Shown here: positions 32,813 to 38,445 of the stretch, piece after piece
How positions within the stretch are numbered: position 1 is the first letter of the stretch
How the letters are laid out: every line of letters starts with the position of its first letter
Virus record (IMG/VR): IMGVR_UViG_3300035633_000149
Span: 1-38,445 of that record
Source: a virus
Length of the DNA: 38,445 bases
Direction: 5' to 3' (one strand)
Notes under the pieces: generated by a model
The model's database searches: none
Told to the model about the DNA's origin: nothing
Seen by the model: the letters and a program-made list of their open reading frames with translations, nothing else
Position numbers and translations under genes: made by a program

Positions 32813-33066
32813 TGGACTACAAAACCTTTCATTTTCGAGCCAAAATTAAGGCATGGCAAGCAATGAAACTTGGAAGAAACTTAAATATTTCTCAAAAGAT
32901 GGCCCGGATAATTGGGGAGACGCCGACGCGATGGATGACAATTTGCTTCTCGCGCTCGATGATTTTAGGGCTTTTATTGGTGTCCCTATTCTCGTTTTGC
33001 ACGGGAATGGTGGTAAGCATTCAGCAAAATCGTTCCACTATATCAAAAACGGGAGTTGCGCCGTAG
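32812..33066 (+). CDS. Overlapping small membrane protein (possible holin)
   Basis: An 84-residue frame that starts in a TAATGG overlap with the previous gene and runs out of frame through the first third of the endolysin gene. It has a basic, soluble start and one strong membrane segment (MILGLLLVSLFSFCTGMVVSI, about 51-71 in two parts). The start arrangement matches true gene junctions in this genome. The endolysin ATG at 32853 has AAGG only 2 bases away, so translation through this frame may help it. It could also be a chance frame. Confidence 0.4.
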   Translation: MDYKTFHFRAKIKAWQAMKLGRNLNISQKMARIIGETPTRWMTICFSRSMILGLLLVSLFSFCTGMVVSIQQNRSTISKTGVAP

Positions 33067-33374
33067 ATGTTATCATTCCTGATTACCCACGCAGTGCTAT
33101 TGACTTGTTACTTGATGTTTTTCGGTTTCCTTTTACTGGCGTTGGTTATTACCCAGAGTGGAAGTTTAATGGAAAACGCACTTTTGGCCTTCACCTAGAT
33201 GCAAGGCCGCTTAAGTGGGATTCTGATTTTACTTTAAATTATAAAGAAAGCAGATGGATTGGGGTTTACCAGAAAGCCTACGCTGATGGGCAAATGATTA
33301 AGCGTCAAATATATCTGCCAATGACATACGAAAACATTAAGAAGTATTCGGAGGAATCATGGTTGCTTGGATAA
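32853..33374 (+). CDS. Endolysin: M15-type D-Ala-D-Ala peptidase
   Basis: A 173-residue protein. KKLKYFSKD and MDDNLLLALDDFRAFIGVPI follow the opening of M15 peptidase-type endolysins. Candidate zinc ligands are His 62 (SFHYIKNGSCAVDV), Asp 72 and His 114 (GLHLDAR). The spacing between His 62 and Asp 72 is about 3 residues longer than in the standard HxxGxAxD motif. It should cut peptide cross-links in peptidoglycan. ATG 32853 is the first possible start, as a stop lies 2 codons upstream. Confidence 0.75.
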   Translation: MASNETWKKLKYFSKDGPDNWGDADAMDDNLLLALDDFRAFIGVPILVLHGNGGKHSAKSFHYIKNGSCAVDVIIPDYPRSAIDLLLDVFRFPFTGVGYYPEWKFNGKRTFGLHLDARPLKWDSDFTLNYKESRWIGVYQKAYADGQMIKRQIYLPMTYENIKKYSEESWLLG

Positions 33375-33562
33375 TGGAAAATTACCAGGAGCTTGGAGCA
33401 CTATTACTGGCCCTTGTTGGCGTTGCTGAAGTGGTGGTTAGGCTTACACCTACAAAGAAAGACGACGGCGCTATGGAGCGAATAGGGCACGTTATACGCA
33501 AAGCCATGGATTTAATGAAGGTTCCCAATGTCAGAAAAAAGCCTGCCGAAAAAGATTCTTGA
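33359..33562 (+). CDS. Holin-like small membrane protein
   Basis: A 67-residue protein with one membrane segment (about 10-30: ELGALLLALVGVAEVVVRLTP) and a charged end (KKDDGAMERIGHVIRKAMD). This resembles small single-span phage holin or holin-associated proteins (TPTKKDD after the span). Starts with CGGAGGAATC. It overlaps the endolysin end by 16 bases and the next gene by 35 bases. Confidence 0.6.
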   Translation: MVAWIMENYQELGALLLALVGVAEVVVRLTPTKKDDGAMERIGHVIRKAMDLMKVPNVRKKPAEKDS

Positions 33563-33794
33563 TAGAGTTTTAGCTTGGATTCGGGACGTATTGCCTTCGG
33601 TGACAGCAGTAGCTAGCCTAGTGTATAATTATATGCTGCGCAAGGTCAATTCTTTGGAAAAGAAAAAAGAGGCCCTGGAGCTTGAGTTAGAATATCGGAG
33701 AAATGAGGATGAAGTTAAGGAAGAAAATAGCGGCAAGTCTAGCCGTGATATTATTATGGGGGCCATTGACGAGGGCCGAAATTCCAAGGATTGA
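33528..33794 (+). CDS. Membrane-anchored coiled-coil, spanin-like
   Basis: An 88-residue protein with a membrane segment at about 20-37 (VLPSVTAVASLVYNYML) and a coiled coil after it (KVNSLEKKKEALELELEYRRNEDEV). This is the plan of an inner-membrane spanin (Rz). The following gene starts inside it, as Rz1 genes overlap Rz. No proof beyond architecture and location. Confidence 0.5.
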   Translation: MSEKSLPKKILDRVLAWIRDVLPSVTAVASLVYNYMLRKVNSLEKKKEALELELEYRRNEDEVKEENSGKSSRDIIMGAIDEGRNSKD

Positions 33795-34023
33795 GCCAAA
33801 TACAGTAAGCGGGCATTTAAGCCTAGACCGACATGAGCAGGATTCCCTTGCTCAGTTTATTACCCAATGTCGAGTGGACAAAAAGAACTTAGAAAGTGCG
33901 AAAAAAGCATATAGAATTTGTGTTGATAGAAACGAAATTGCGCCGGCATGGTGGCAAGAACCGTGGGCAGTTGTTAGCGTAGCCATAGTTTCGTTTTCGT
34001 TGGGCGCACTTGTTATTGATTGA
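33709..34023 (+). CDS. Signal peptide plus C-terminal TM protein, spanin-like
   Basis: A 104-residue protein from ATG 33709, with GGAG 8 bases upstream; an ATG at 33703 would add 2 residues. A basic N-terminus with hydrophobic core (about 5-22) and RAE suggests a signal peptide; no lipobox Cys follows. The soluble middle has two Cys (QFITQCRVDKKNL and AYRICVDR). A C-terminal membrane span (VVSVAIVSFSLGALVI) ends the protein. Adjacent to the coiled-coil membrane gene, it may take part in outer-membrane disruption. Confidence 0.5.
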   Translation: MKLRKKIAASLAVILLWGPLTRAEIPRIEPNTVSGHLSLDRHEQDSLAQFITQCRVDKKNLESAKKAYRICVDRNEIAPAWWQEPWAVVSVAIVSFSLGALVID

Positions 34024-34033
34024 AGGTTAATTT

Positions 34034-34411
34034 ATGGCGTTATCAGGACCAAGAGGGGCAAATGGAAGTATTTATAGCTGCCCGTCTACAGTTGAAGTAA
34101 ATGATTTTGTTTATGCTTCCAATGACGACACTGTAGACAAAGCGCAAGCGGATGCTTTGCCAAAGGCCCACGCGATTGGTGTGGTGATTGAAAAGCCTTC
34201 TTCTACGCAAGCAAGGGTTCAATCATTTAGTAGAGTTGGCGGGTTTAGCGGTTTAACCGCTGGCCAGCCAGTATGGTTAAGCGAAGCGGTAGCTGGGGCA
34301 ATTACTCAGACGCCGCCAACAGGGAGTGGGGAATGGCTTCAAATGGTGGGAATGGCAGTAGCAAGCGACAAAGTAGAGCTAAGTCTACAGCAGCCAATAG
34401 GCCTAAGTTAA
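34034..34411 (+). CDS. Virion decoration/adsorption-type protein A
   Basis: A 125-residue beta-rich protein. VEVNDFVYASNDDTVDKA, GLTAGQPVWLSEAVAGAI and VGMAVASDKVELSLQQPIGLS fit the type of DUF2190-like decoration folds. The C-terminal half aligns with the protein at 34714 (GLxAGxxxxL...AGAIT...P...VG.A.....L), so the two are probably paralogues. Preceded by AAGG 8 bases upstream. Confidence 0.55.
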   Translation: MALSGPRGANGSIYSCPSTVEVNDFVYASNDDTVDKAQADALPKAHAIGVVIEKPSSTQARVQSFSRVGGFSGLTAGQPVWLSEAVAGAITQTPPTGSGEWLQMVGMAVASDKVELSLQQPIGLS

Positions 34412-34713
34412 AGTTAACTGGCGAAGAGTTATACAATTATCTTTACATTCGAGAACAGAAGCGCGTTGTTACTCTTGAGCGCGAATCAGTGGAAAAGGAC
34501 ATAGAAAACAGAGCTTTGAAAAAGCGCGTCATGGATTTAGAAATGACATTGCTTGGACAAAAGCAAAGCGTCCTAAAGCAGAAGGGCCGAGATGCCGACA
34601 AAGACTTGGATCTACTAAGGTCCGAAATTTGTCAACGGTTGGGGATTGAGTCGATGAAAGACTATATCCTCAATACAGAAACCCTAACGCTTACCCACGA
34701 GAAGGAGGCATAA
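34333..34713 (+). CDS. Unknown coiled-coil protein
   Basis: A 126-residue protein from ATG 34333, with GGGAGTGGGGA just upstream; an ATG at 34273 lacks a site. Disordered Ser/Lys-rich start (SNGGNGSSKRQSRAKS), helical and coiled middle (REQKRVVTLERESVEKDIENRALKKRV), and a C-terminal domain ending in a charged tail. No family recognised. It overlaps the preceding gene by 79 bases, so it is likely coupled to it. Confidence 0.5.
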   Translation: MASNGGNGSSKRQSRAKSTAANRPKLKLTGEELYNYLYIREQKRVVTLERESVEKDIENRALKKRVMDLEMTLLGQKQSVLKQKGRDADKDLDLLRSEICQRLGIESMKDYILNTETLTLTHEKEA

Positions 34714-35313
34714 ATGGCATTAGTAAAATTCTTAAAAATCGACGGTGGTCGACCAAGAGAACACGACGAGGGCAATGACTCGGTAAACTTGTCAGACGTT
34801 CAGTTTGGCGGTGTTTCTCTTGCTGGCACCACTGGTCCCACTGCACTGGGTGATGATTCTACCCAGTACAGTAATATTTCTCCTGCTGGAGACACGTTGA
34901 ACCAAACACTTTTGGCAATCGACAGCGCCTTGGGGAGTGTTGTTTCAAACGAATCAAATGTTACTGAGACTTACACAAACGACGAAGGCGCAGCTATTAC
35001 AGTTGGCCAAGCCGTTTATATTGATAGCGCCGACAAAGTTAAGTTGGCAGATGCTAGTGACAGCGCCAAAGATAACCCTATGGGTTTTGTTAAGCCGGCT
35101 TCAATTGCCGATCAGGCTTCTGGCGGAATTGTTACTGGCGGTTTAGCTGAAGGTTTTACTGGCCTAGTTGCTGGAGATATTTATTATCTTGGCGCTGCTG
35201 GTGCAATTACGAATTCTGTACCAAGTTCTGGGCGAGTTTTTAAAGTCGGAGTAGCCAAGTCTGCTACCGAGCTTCAAATTCAATTCCAGGATATTGGTCT
35301 TCGTGATGACTAA
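34714..35313 (+). CDS. Virion decoration/adsorption-type protein B
   Basis: A 199-residue protein. The N-terminal 45 residues (LKIDGGRPREHDEG and VQFGGVSLAG) resemble the start of the gene at 35373, the helical LNQTLLAIDSALGSV follows, and the C-terminal half has the same GL.AGD.YYLG..GAIT pattern as the protein at 34034. Thus it is a two-part protein sharing different parts with its neighbours. AAGGAGG precedes the ATG. Possibly fibre- or capsid-attached. A strong terminator follows. Confidence 0.55.
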   Translation: MALVKFLKIDGGRPREHDEGNDSVNLSDVQFGGVSLAGTTGPTALGDDSTQYSNISPAGDTLNQTLLAIDSALGSVVSNESNVTETYTNDEGAAITVGQAVYIDSADKVKLADASDSAKDNPMGFVKPASIADQASGGIVTGGLAEGFTGLVAGDIYYLGAAGAITNSVPSSGRVFKVGVAKSATELQIQFQDIGLRDD

Positions 35314-35332
35314 TAGTTAGGGTTGAACACTA

Positions 35333-35364
35333 GGGCGGGGAAGTCACTCCCCGCCTATTTTTTG
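35333..35364 (+). terminator. Strong intrinsic terminator
   Basis: GGCGGGGA (35334-35341), loop AGTCAC, TCCCCGCC (35348-35355), then TATTTTTTG. An 8-bp GC-rich stem, extended by one G-U pair, plus T-run, the best terminator in the window. It ends the late structural operon, or limits read-through to the next genes. The TGAGGT just after the T-run may serve as ribosome binding site of the next gene. Confidence 0.8.
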
Positions 35365-35372
35365 AGGTTACA

Positions 35373-35975
35373 ATGTCGACTAGAATATTAAAAATTGGCA
35401 ACGTCTTAGATGGGCCAAAAGAAGTAGACGAAAACGAGTTAATAGAAGTCGGTGGTCTTGATCTTGGCGGTACTGATGAAGTTAAGTTAATCCGCATTGC
35501 TGATGACATGGTTTTCGAGGACAAGAACATTGGACCCAAAACCTTAACAGAGCTTTATCGGCACAACGCTATAGCTGTTCAGGTTGGTGGTTCCGCATCT
35601 AATTCTGCAAACCAAAATTTTTCTTTAGACCTATCCGACTATGGTTTTCAGATTGGCGATACGGTTCGCATTGGTAACTGCTATATTAGAGGCGACTTTG
35701 GTTCAACAAGTGAATTTATTTCTGTAGGAATTGGTTCAGCGGGAGCGCCAAAATCAAACCTTGGTGTGGAGGGTTATGAAGACGATGGCTTAAACATGAG
35801 GACAGATGGCACTCTTCTTGCCCTATTTTCTACTTACACTGTGGTCGATATTGGTGGCGGTGTCCCGGGGCTAGAGTTTTATATTTCACCAAGTAGTGCG
35901 GTAAACTTTTCTCCCGCTGGAATGCCCAATGGCTGGTGGTGGGAACTTGCTTGCGACGTGGTACAGGAGTCATAA
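35373..35975 (+). CDS. Unknown beta-rich protein, probable virion component
   Basis: A 200-residue protein. The N-terminal LKIGNVLDG...IEVGGLDLGG resembles that of the gene at 34714, so a shared anchoring segment is possible. The C-terminal half is a beta sandwich-like region with aromatic ends (NGWWWELACDVV) that could bind a ligand. It starts 8 bases after the terminator's T-run. No known family. Confidence 0.5.
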   Translation: MSTRILKIGNVLDGPKEVDENELIEVGGLDLGGTDEVKLIRIADDMVFEDKNIGPKTLTELYRHNAIAVQVGGSASNSANQNFSLDLSDYGFQIGDTVRIGNCYIRGDFGSTSEFISVGIGSAGAPKSNLGVEGYEDDGLNMRTDGTLLALFSTYTVVDIGGGVPGLEFYISPSSAVNFSPAGMPNGWWWELACDVVQES

Positions 35976-36638
35976 ATGAGTTGGAAACTTACAGCGTTTA
36001 TTTATGAAGGCAATCCTATAACAGATACACATGAAGAGGATATGTGGGAAATCACTTCAGAGCCTCTTAAAGTGGAGCAAACTGTTTCCGCTGGCTACCA
36101 GGACATTACTTCAATTTCTAATTGGGAGAAATACTGGGAAAATACCTGCAATGATTACAAATGTTTTCGCAACAGAATGATTGAATTCATGTTGGCCGGA
36201 AATCCTTTCAGCGGATTAACCCAAGCTGAAAAAGAAATTGTGGCAAAAAACTTTTGCGTTGCAAAGGCAGACCGTGACTCTCTTTTTACAGTACAACAGC
36301 AAATTGAGCATGGCAGAGAATTTCATAAAAAATCAGTTTTGGCGCGTGAAAAACGAAAAATGTACGCAGAAGCTGAAGTTTATAACCGAATTTTAGACGG
36401 CATTGAGCAAGCCGACTTGATGAACGACGTGTCTCTTTTGCTTCAAAACTATCACAAATTTGGGATTGAAGGCACGCTAGAGGGTGATGTGGCTGGGGTT
36501 TTTGACTACATAGAAAGCCGAGCTGGAACCCCTTATGAAAATGCAGGATTGCTGCAAAAAACCTACACAGTGGAAGGCATGACGGTGGCTCAGTTATCTC
36601 AAAGACTCATGGATATTATGAAAAATGGACTCTATTAA
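35976..36638 (+). CDS. Unknown helical protein
   Basis: A 220-residue protein. A beta-type start (WKLTAFIYEGNPITDTHEED), then mainly helical (QQQIEHGREFHKKSVLAREK, VYNRILDGIEQADL). It has four Cys but no regular zinc-binding pattern. Starts directly after the previous gene, with AGGAG (35965-35969) upstream. Function is unknown; its position among virion-type genes is the only clue. Confidence 0.5.
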   Translation: MSWKLTAFIYEGNPITDTHEEDMWEITSEPLKVEQTVSAGYQDITSISNWEKYWENTCNDYKCFRNRMIEFMLAGNPFSGLTQAEKEIVAKNFCVAKADRDSLFTVQQQIEHGREFHKKSVLAREKRKMYAEAEVYNRILDGIEQADLMNDVSLLLQNYHKFGIEGTLEGDVAGVFDYIESRAGTPYENAGLLQKTYTVEGMTVAQLSQRLMDIMKNGLY

Positions 36639-36876
36639 AACTCAAAAGCTACGCAGAATTACCATTATCATAATAGCTCTTACAGTGCTTGTTCTGGGGC
36701 TCTATGATATTTATGCTTATGTAGAAGGTGGTGGTGAGGCCACTATTTCCGTAGTTATTTGGGAAAACGCAAAAGATTGGCCCATGATTCCGTTTTTGGC
36801 GGGAGTCTTGTGCGGGCACTTTTTTTGGCAAAATGAAACTGTAGTGGTGAGATATGTCGACAAACAGCAAGGTTAA
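36625..36876 (+). CDS. Two-span small membrane protein
   Basis: An 83-residue protein with two likely membrane segments: about 11-33 (RITIIIIALTVLVLGLYDIYAY) and about 53-70 (MIPFLAGVLCGHFFW). Small proteins with two spans late in a phage genome are often holins or antiholins, but the main lysis genes are 3 kb upstream. It overlaps the genes on both sides by 14 and 23 bases. Confidence 0.55.
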   Translation: MDSIKTQKLRRITIIIIALTVLVLGLYDIYAYVEGGGEATISVVIWENAKDWPMIPFLAGVLCGHFFWQNETVVVRYVDKQQG

Positions 36877-37261
36877 AGTAGGAGATCCAATTAGGTTAAA
36901 CCTACAGCTATTTGATGGAGACGCGGGCAAGTTTGTGCAAGCCTATGTCAGGGACTCTTCTGGGGCACAATTGGCCGGAAGCCCGGTCACTTTGACCCAC
37001 ACAGACCAAGGTCTTTATGAAGACGACTCTCTTGTAATGCCAGACAACGCTGAAATTAGCGCAGTTTACAAGGTATTTAATGACGCCGGTTTTAGTTCAC
37101 CAAGCGCCATTCATTCCGACGCAATTGATATATATCAGCCAGACCGGGTTTTAGAGCTTGCCAATCAGCTAGTGGCTAATGCTTGCTCTACTGACCTAGA
37201 GGGAATTTTAATAGACAATGAGGAGATAGTGGGCACGGTTGACGACTGCCCTGGGGAGTAA
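36854..37261 (+). CDS. Ig-like beta-sandwich virion protein
   Basis: A 135-residue protein. Residues about 8-90 alternate strands (KVGDPIRLNLQLFDGDAGKF, GSPVTLTHTDQGLYEDDS, ISAVYKVFNDAG) as in Ig-like phage surface domains. The end (RVLELANQLVANACSTDLEG...) is helical and acidic. It may decorate capsid or baseplate. Overlaps the two-span membrane gene by 23 bases. Confidence 0.55.
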   Translation: MSTNSKVKVGDPIRLNLQLFDGDAGKFVQAYVRDSSGAQLAGSPVTLTHTDQGLYEDDSLVMPDNAEISAVYKVFNDAGFSSPSAIHSDAIDIYQPDRVLELANQLVANACSTDLEGILIDNEEIVGTVDDCPGE

Positions 37262-37263
37262 TT

Positions 37264-37623
37264 ATGGCCGTTAATATTATTCAGGACAGCGATAGATCAT
37301 TTATTGTCAGGCTGGTAGTTAAAAGCTCTCAGGAGCCTTTGGATTTGACTGGATTAACTGGTGAAGCCTTACGGGTTAAAATGGACGGTGAAGACGAGAC
37401 GCTTGTTCTAGACCTGGACAATGGTGTGAGCATTATATCAGCTATTGGTGGAAAAATTCGAGTAACATTAAATGAAGCACAGACCTTGGGCCTAAAACCG
37501 CGTGATGGGCAAACAATGGAAATTGTAATTCGTCGCGGAGCTGGCCCGGATTTTGATACTTCCGTTATTCAAATTCCCAATGCGTATAACGTAGCGCCAA
37601 GGGTTTACGAAATTACTACATAA
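37264..37623 (+). CDS. BppU-like/Ig-like small protein
   Basis: A 119-residue protein. RSFIVRLVVKSSQEPLDLTG and the strand pattern that follows resemble the N-terminal domain of BppU-type baseplate proteins: an Ig-like fold beginning D-R-S-F-x-V-x-L and containing DLTG. It may attach an adhesin to the virion or act as a decoration domain. Starts 3 bases after the previous stop; last clear gene of the rightward set. Confidence 0.55.
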   Translation: MAVNIIQDSDRSFIVRLVVKSSQEPLDLTGLTGEALRVKMDGEDETLVLDLDNGVSIISAIGGKIRVTLNEAQTLGLKPRDGQTMEIVIRRGAGPDFDTSVIQIPNAYNVAPRVYEITT

Positions 37624-37633
37624 GGCGGCGGTC

Positions 37634-37696
37634 ATGGTAAAATCATTTTTACCAGGGATGGACTGCTGCCCACGGATGGGCTCTAGATTATTTTAA
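37634..37696 (+). CDS. Possible 20-residue peptide
   Basis: ATG 37634 with AAGGCGG about 6 bases upstream, product MVKSFLPGMDCCPRMGSRLF, ending at TAA 37694. It overlaps two hairpins and the end of the minus-strand gene at 37683. The two adjacent Cys are unusual. It may be a real small gene or chance; kept at low confidence. Confidence 0.2.
   Translation: MVKSFLPGMDCCPRMGSRLF
37635..37681. terminator. Two hairpins between converging gene sets
   Basis: TGGTAAAA-TCAT-TTTTACCA (37635-37654) and GCCCA-CGGA-TGGGC (37668-37681) lie between the rightward gene ending at 37623 and the leftward gene ending at 37683. Converging operons commonly end in such hairpins. Neither has a long T-run, so efficiency is uncertain. 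Confidence 0.4.
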
Positions 37697-37865
37697 GCTC
37701 ATGTAATAATTCGATGATGCCGCGGACTTTTTCGCGGTAAATTTCTTTTTCATATTCTGGGATTTGCCAATAAGAAACTATTTTCTTTTCGTTGCGATAT
37801 GCGTATTCGTGTTCTAGCTCACAGAGCCGCTCAATTAAGGTATTTAGGCTGTATTTTTCGGTCAC
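37683..37865 (-). CDS. Unknown small helical protein, minus strand
   Basis: A 60-residue protein starting at GTG 37865 in a 4-base overlap with the zinc-ribbon gene. Helical and charged (TLIERLCELEHEYAYRNEKK, VRGIIELLHELKII). No family recognised. It is the last gene of the leftward small operon. Confidence 0.5.
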   Translation of the reverse strand: MTEKYSLNTLIERLCELEHEYAYRNEKKIVSYWQIPEYEKEIYREKVRGIIELLHELKII

Positions 37866-38008
37866 TCCAAAACCTCAATAATTAAGTAGCCGTGGCAGTC
37901 TTTACAGCGAAATTTGCCTCTTGATGGACCCCAATCGGTAACAAAGAATATTTCTTTGCTACCACACTTGGGGCAATATCTGATGCTTTTTCTATCTTTT
38001 TTGCTCAT
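37862..38008 (-). CDS. Small zinc-ribbon protein
   Basis: A 48-residue protein. A CxxC (YCPKCG, about 11-16) and a second CxxC (RCKDCHG, about 34-40) form a zinc-ribbon pattern. Between them FFVTDWGPSRGKF gives a beta hairpin. Such proteins bind nucleic acid or act as adaptors in transcription. ATG at 38008 overlaps the upstream gene stop by 4 bases (ATGA), confirming a tight operon of three. Good small-gene call. Confidence 0.65.
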   Translation of the reverse strand: MSKKDRKSIRYCPKCGSKEIFFVTDWGPSRGKFRCKDCHGYLIIEVLE

Positions 38009-38232
38009 TCACCATTGGCTAGAATGCCAGCCCTTCTCATTTCATCAATGGCGGCATTGTAGAATTCATTGAACATTTGGCGCACATGGGCTTTTTTAAC
38101 CCTTCCCCAATGATCTGGGGGAATTCTTGCCGCCCATTGGTTTAGCTCCTCGTCTTTCCTAGACTCTTCAGTAATGCCGTGCGGATCGCCGGCTGCCGTA
38201 ACTGCGCAATGTAAATGCACTTCTTTTCGCAT
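38005..38232 (-). CDS. Unknown protein, first gene of the minus-strand operon
   Basis: A 75-residue protein from ATG 38232 (MRKEVHLHCA), with AAGGAG upstream on the minus strand at a suitable distance; a TTG at 38259 lacks such support. It contains WAARIPPDHWGRVKKAHVRQ and ends in a helix. No family recognised. Its first 10 codons and its ribosome binding site are duplicated in inverted orientation at 38380-38428. Confidence 0.55.
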   Translation of the reverse strand: MRKEVHLHCAVTAAGDPHGITEESRKDEELNQWAARIPPDHWGRVKKAHVRQMFNEFYNAAIDEMRRAGILANGE

Positions 38233-38251
38233 AATTATTGCTCCTTGTCCG
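38203..38251. repeat. 49-bp inverted repeat, left arm
   Basis: Perfect reverse complement of 38380-38428. It covers the ribosome binding site and first 10 codons of the minus-strand gene at 38232. The arms are separated by 128 bp. Confidence 0.9.
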
Positions 38252-38396
38252 AGCTTCAAATGCCGAAAACGCTAAAGAATTAGTCGAGTTTCATCTGGCT
38301 ACACTTAAAAGCCTAGTCGAAGATAATTTAACAGTTAGTTTAAACCAACCAGTTACGAATCCGGCGCTATTTGATTCGCCGGACAAGGAGCAATAA
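38252..38396 (+). CDS. C-terminal part of an unknown protein, probably cut at a join
   Basis: Between the inverted arms the plus strand is open in one frame: ASNAENAKELVEFHLATLKS and onward, ending DSPDKEQ at TAA 38394. It looks coding (about 47 residues) but has no proper start; its left end runs straight into the inverted arm. On its right it is followed by AAGGAG and the start of a MRKEVHLHCA frame, that is, the natural upstream neighbour of the minus-strand gene, here in the opposite orientation. Confidence 0.4.
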
Positions 38397-38428
38397 TTAT
38401 GCGAAAAGAAGTGCATTTACATTGCGCA
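38380..38428. repeat. 49-bp inverted repeat, right arm
   Basis: Perfect reverse complement of 38203-38251, ending exactly after the tenth codon (GCA) of the copied gene start. The last 17 bases of the window beyond it are unrelated to the sequence beyond the left arm. Confidence 0.9.
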
Positions 38429-38431
38429 TGA
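38399..38431 (+). pseudogene. Truncated copy of the gene start MRKEVHLHCA
   Basis: ATG 38399 opens 10 codons identical to the start of the minus-strand gene at 38232, then TGA. AAGGAG sits in the same place upstream. It is part of the right inverted arm and is best seen as a product of the same rearrangement or assembly join rather than a working gene. Confidence 0.6.
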
Positions 38432-38445
38432 CATATTTTTGTAAT

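Noticed and set aside
1-38445. Search for integrase, repressor, att sites and tRNAs
   Set aside because: No recognisable integrase or repressor gene and no cloverleaf-like sequence was seen, so there is no evidence here for a temperate lifestyle; genes outside the window could change this.
1-38445. Assignment to a specific host such as a predatory or marine bacterium
   Set aside because: No host-derived gene, tRNA or spacer match can be read from the sequence; composition alone is not enough.

Overview
This window is a large part of the genome of a tailed double-stranded DNA phage with a contractile tail (myovirus form, class Caudoviricetes). The evidence is an unbroken set of head, neck, sheath, tube, tape-measure and baseplate genes. 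Genes are tightly packed, many with 1-base (TAATG) or 4-base (ATGA/GTGA) stop/start overlaps, and many have clear AGGAG-type ribosome binding sites. No integrase, repressor, tRNA, CRISPR array or insertion sequence is visible. The host cannot be named. An M15-type endolysin and spanin-like small membrane proteins fit a Gram-negative host, but this is inference.

Layout. (1) 1-2062: small early-type genes, including a DPPY-type DNA methylase that sits between two copies of a 27-bp direct repeat. (2) 2063-6625: a GNRA hairpin and a near-consensus promoter, a 42-residue membrane peptide, then a replication block: SF2 helicase, VRR-NUC nuclease and TOPRIM primase/helicase. (3) 6626-7027: a non-coding, AT-rich region with GGTAA/TTACC repeats and a palindrome, a good origin candidate. 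(4) 7028-10717: DUF5659-like gene, terminase small and large subunits, portal. (5) 10718-14356: seven consecutive small basic genes that share a short motif, roughly [VI]xFxxxxG[RK][VI][VI]P[IM]. Five of them also carry Gly/Ala-rich membrane-type segments. This is the most novel-looking part of the window. (6) 14360-20930: MuF-like head protein, scaffold, major capsid, an AT-hook-like small protein, connectors, gp10-like neck protein, tail terminator, sheath and tube. (7) 20995-23431: a tail assembly chaperone with a lambda-type -1 frameshift site (GGGAAAG), then the tape measure. (8) 23432-32405: LysM hub, gp27-like hub, gp5/V-like spike, gp25, J, I-like wedge, and a 951-residue fibre with about ten glycine-rich repeats. 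(9) 32405-34023: lysis region. (10) 34034-37623: probable virion decoration or adsorption proteins with a strong internal terminator near 35350. (11) 37683-38232: three short genes on the minus strand, with a zinc ribbon between two unknowns. (12) 38203-38428: a perfect 49-bp inverted repeat at the right edge that looks like a fold-back join.

How it fits together. The left block makes and modifies DNA. The terminase and portal package it into a capsid made by the scaffold, major capsid and MuF-like proteins. The neck, tail and baseplate genes follow in the usual myovirus order. The seven-gene motif cluster lies between portal and MuF, where minor or internal head proteins are often encoded, so capsid-carried proteins are the leading hypothesis. 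No DNA polymerase is seen in the window, so replication probably uses the host enzyme or a gene outside the window.
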